From assembly GCF_000981035.1 (NCBI RefSeq), contig NZ_LAYJ01000112.1, forward strand, positions 184,520 through 248,519: DNA of 64,000 bases, given 5' to 3'. Under the pieces are notes generated by a model. That model saw only the letters and a program-made list of their open reading frames with translations. It was not told the origin of the DNA and ran no database searches. A program made the position numbers and the translations under genes. Position 1 is the first letter of the stretch. Each line of letters starts with the position of its first letter. Shown here one piece after another: positions 61,639 through 64,000 of this stretch. The DNA is from Christensenella hongkongensis (GTDB lineage Bacteria > Bacillota > Clostridia > Christensenellales > Christensenellaceae).

Positions 61639-61688
61639 TAGGCTGCCACGCTTTTGGGAAAAAGCATGGTTTTCAGAAAGGGATGACA

Positions 61689-62165
61689 ATGGTCAAAATC
61701 AAAATTGTTTGCGTAGGGAAACTGAAAGAGGATTTTTATCTGAAAGCGCAGGCCGAGTATGTCAAAATGCTCGGACGTTTTTGCGATATTACAGTGGAGG
61801 AACTACCGGACGAACCGCTCTCGAATGTAAGGGGAGAGAAAGCGGAATTGGCGGTGAAGGAAGCGGAGGGAAAGCGGATCCTTTCCAAATGCGAAGGATT
61901 TGTAATCGCGTGCGACGTTGCGGCGAAGCAGCTTTCATCAGAGGAATTTGCACAGAAAACAGACGCGCTTATGACGGACGGAAACAGTACGCTTTGCTTT
62001 GTAATCGGCGGATCGCTCGGGCTTTCGCAGGAGGTGCTGTCGCGTGCGGATATGCGGCTCTCCGTTTCGAAAATGACGCTGCCGCACAGGCTTTTCCGCA
62101 TTGTTCTTTTGGAACAGGTTTTCCGCGCGTTCAAGATCATAAATCACGAGACATATCACAAATAA
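61689..62165 (+). CDS. rlmH: 23S rRNA pseudouridine-1915 N3-methyltransferase
   Basis: A 158-residue SPOUT methyltransferase. Landmarks are KIKIVCVGKLKE at the N terminus, VIGGSLGLSQEV (SAM-binding knot) and the conserved C terminus LPHRLFRIVLLEQVFRAFKIINHETYHK in two short blocks. It normally acts as a homodimer on the ribosome decoding-side helix 69. GAAAGGG suits the ATG at 61689; an ATG at 61683 is the alternative. Its length matches the family. Confidence 0.95.
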   Translation: MVKIKIVCVGKLKEDFYLKAQAEYVKMLGRFCDITVEELPDEPLSNVRGEKAELAVKEAEGKRILSKCEGFVIACDVAAKQLSSEEFAQKTDALMTDGNSTLCFVIGGSLGLSQEVLSRADMRLSVSKMTLPHRLFRIVLLEQVFRAFKIINHETYHK

Positions 62166-62219
62166 CTGTGATATAATAACAATACTATTTATAATTTGGA
62201 ATTATTTGGAGAGACAATG

Positions 62220-63872
62220 ATGTCAGAAAACGAATCGAAAAACTTTATCGAAGAAATTATTGACCGCGACCTTGCGGACGGTGCGGTGAAGACGGTAGTA
62301 ACGCGTTTTCCGCCTGAGCCGAACGGATACCTGCACCTTGGGCACGCAAAAGCGATCTGCCTCAATTTTGGACTGGCCGAAGAGTATGGCGGCAGGTGCA
62401 ACCTGCGTTTTGACGATACGAATCCGGTGAAGGAGGATGCGGAGTATATCGAGGCAATCAAAAAGGATATCGGATGGCTCGGCTTCCGGTGGGACAATGA
62501 GGTCTACGGCTCGGATTATTTTGAATTTATGTACGAATGTGCCAAAAAGCTGGTGGAAAAGGGCCTTGCGTATGTGGACGATCTCACACCCGAGCAAATG
62601 CGGGAATATCGTGGAACGCTGACGCAGCCGGGAAAAGAAAGCCCTTACCGCAACCGGAGCGTGCAGGAGAATATGGATTTATTCGAACGCATGAAGGCGG
62701 GCGAATTTGCAGATGGAACAAAGGTGCTTCGTGCCAAGATCGATATGGCCTCGCCGAATCTCAATATGCGTGATCCGGCGATTTACCGCATTGTGAAAGC
62801 GCCGCACCACAGAACGGGAGACCAGTGGGTAATCTACCCCATGTACGATTTTGCGCATCCTCTGGAGGATGCGTTTGAAGGTGTGACGCATTCTGTGTGC
62901 ACCATGGAGTTTGAGGACCATCGTCCCCTTTACGACTGGTTTATTGAAAACTGCGAATGCAAAAATGTGCCGCACCAGTACGAGTTTGCACGCCTGAACC
63001 TGACCAATACGGTGATGAGCAAGCGTTACCTGAAAAAGCTGGTGGACGACGGCGTTGTATCCGGCTGGGACGATCCGCGCATGCCTACGCTTTCCGGTGT
63101 CCGCCGCAGGGGATACACACCTGCTGCAATCCGTGATTTTTGCGAGCGTATCGGCGTTGCAAAGGCGGTATCCGAGGTTGACGTAAGGCTGCTCGAGCAC
63201 TGCGTAAGGGAAGACCTGAATGCACATGCGCCGCGCATTATGGCGGTGCTGCGTCCGCTTAAGCTGACCATCGAAAACTACCCGGACGGGCAAACGGAAA
63301 TGCTTACGGCAGAGGATATGCCCGGAAGCGGGAGCACGCACGAGGTTCCTTTCTCAAAGCACCTGTACATCGAGCAGGAAGACTTTATGGAGGAAAAACC
63401 CAATAAAAAGTATTTCCGCCTGTTTGTCGGCGGGGAGGTGCGCCTCAAAAACGCTTATATCATCAAATGTGAGCGTGTGGTAAAGGATGAAAACGGCAAT
63501 GTTACGGAAGTGATCTGCACCTACGATCCTACAACGAAATCCGGCGGGGAGAACAGCGGAAAAAAAGTAAAGGGTACGCTGCACTGGGTGGAAGCGGAAT
63601 CCGCGGTAAAAGCGCAGGCGCGCCTTTTGGATTCCCTCTTTGTTGAGCAGGAGGACGGAACGATGATTCCCAACGAGAATTCTATGGTCGTGCTCGACCA
63701 TGTGATGGTGGAGCCGCACATCAAAACAGCACAGAAGGGCGACCGGTTCCAGTTTATGCGGCAGGGCTATTTTAGCATCGATCCGGTGGATACAACGGCA
63801 GATAAGCTCGTATTCAATCAGATCGTGAGTCTCAAGGACAGCTTTGCAAAGCAGGTGCTTGCAGGCAAGTAA
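62220..63872 (+). CDS. glnS: Glutaminyl-tRNA synthetase
   Basis: A 550-residue class Ic aminoacyl-tRNA synthetase. The HIGH-type motif is [13 protein letters not shown], and the KMSKS equivalent is [21 protein letters not shown] and the anticodon-binding beta-barrels in the C-terminal half (for example [16 protein letters not shown]-like wording) fit GlnRS. GGAGAG selects the ATG at 62220 over those at 62196 and 62217. It is followed by a GluRS start, so both enzymes are encoded side by side. Confidence 0.95.
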   Translation: MSENESKNFIEEIIDRDLADGAVKTVVTRFPPEPNGYLHLGHAKAICLNFGLAEEYGGRCNLRFDDTNPVKEDAEYIEAIKKDIGWLGFRWDNEVYGSDYFEFMYECAKKLVEKGLAYVDDLTPEQMREYRGTLTQPGKESPYRNRSVQENMDLFERMKAGEFADGTKVLRAKIDMASPNLNMRDPAIYRIVKAPHHRTGDQWVIYPMYDFAHPLEDAFEGVTHSVCTMEFEDHRPLYDWFIENCECKNVPHQYEFARLNLTNTVMSKRYLKKLVDDGVVSGWDDPRMPTLSGVRRRGYTPAAIRDFCERIGVAKAVSEVDVRLLEHCVREDLNAHAPRIMAVLRPLKLTIENYPDGQTEMLTAEDMPGSGSTHEVPFSKHLYIEQEDFMEEKPNKKYFRLFVGGEVRLKNAYIIKCERVVKDENGNVTEVICTYDPTTKSGGENSGKKVKGTLHWVEAESAVKAQARLLDSLFVEQEDGTMIPNENSMVVLDHVMVEPHIKTAQKGDRFQFMRQGYFSIDPVDTTADKLVFNQIVSLKDSFAKQVLAGK

Positions 63873-63883
63873 GAGCAGGATAA

Positions 63884-64000
<117 letters not shown>

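Overview
The window looks like a chromosomal segment of a strictly anaerobic, Gram-positive-type Clostridia member with a GC content near 50 percent by eye. The evidence is an oxygen-labile glycyl radical enzyme with its activase, a Firmicutes-type clustered type II fatty acid operon, a DivIC-type divisome protein, a YycJ/WalJ-type hydrolase followed by RlmH, YitT and DUF3048 proteins, and strong GGAGG ribosome binding sites throughout. A placement near Christensenellales is only a guess. No phage, insertion sequence or CRISPR array was seen.

Layout. 1-9.8 kb: an RbsA/RbsC/RbsB-type sugar importer, then a glycyl radical enzyme, its radical SAM activase, an AraC regulator and a PfkB kinase. 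9.9-13.6 kb: housekeeping genes (tRNA-Glu, glutamine synthetase, DUF3048 lipoprotein, DivIC, initiator tRNA). 13.6-14.6 kb: a gene-poor gap. 14.6-25.2 kb: a second importer, two divergent Gfo/Idh/MocA dehydrogenases, a paralogous AraC regulator, a xylose-isomerase-like barrel, a DUF4867 protein and a fucose-isomerase-like protein. 25.6-31.6 kb: small proteins, YitT, D-lactate dehydrogenase, an EamA transporter and aconitase. 31.7-40.1 kb: fabH-acpP-fabD-fabG-fabF-accB-fabZ-accC-accD-accA. 40.2-50.5 kb: two paralogous GH32-like enzymes bracketing a ROK regulator, a third importer and an FGGY kinase. 50.6-64 kb: PiT phosphate transport, an AlkC-like DNA glycosylase, a YhgE/Pip protein and a TetR regulator sharing an operator, an iron alcohol dehydrogenase, an NlpC/P60 protein, walJ, rlmH, glnS and the start of gltX.

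How it works together. Three separate carbohydrate modules each pair an Rbs-type importer with different catabolic chemistry: radical C-O (or C-C) cleavage after presumed phosphorylation; oxidation and aldose-ketose type isomerisation; and hydrolysis of a fructoside-like substrate followed by kinase action. The substrates cannot be read from sequence. The first two modules are the best candidates for pathways that are undescribed or only recently described. The fatty acid operon is complete except that it carries no enoyl-ACP reductase and no FabT-like regulator.
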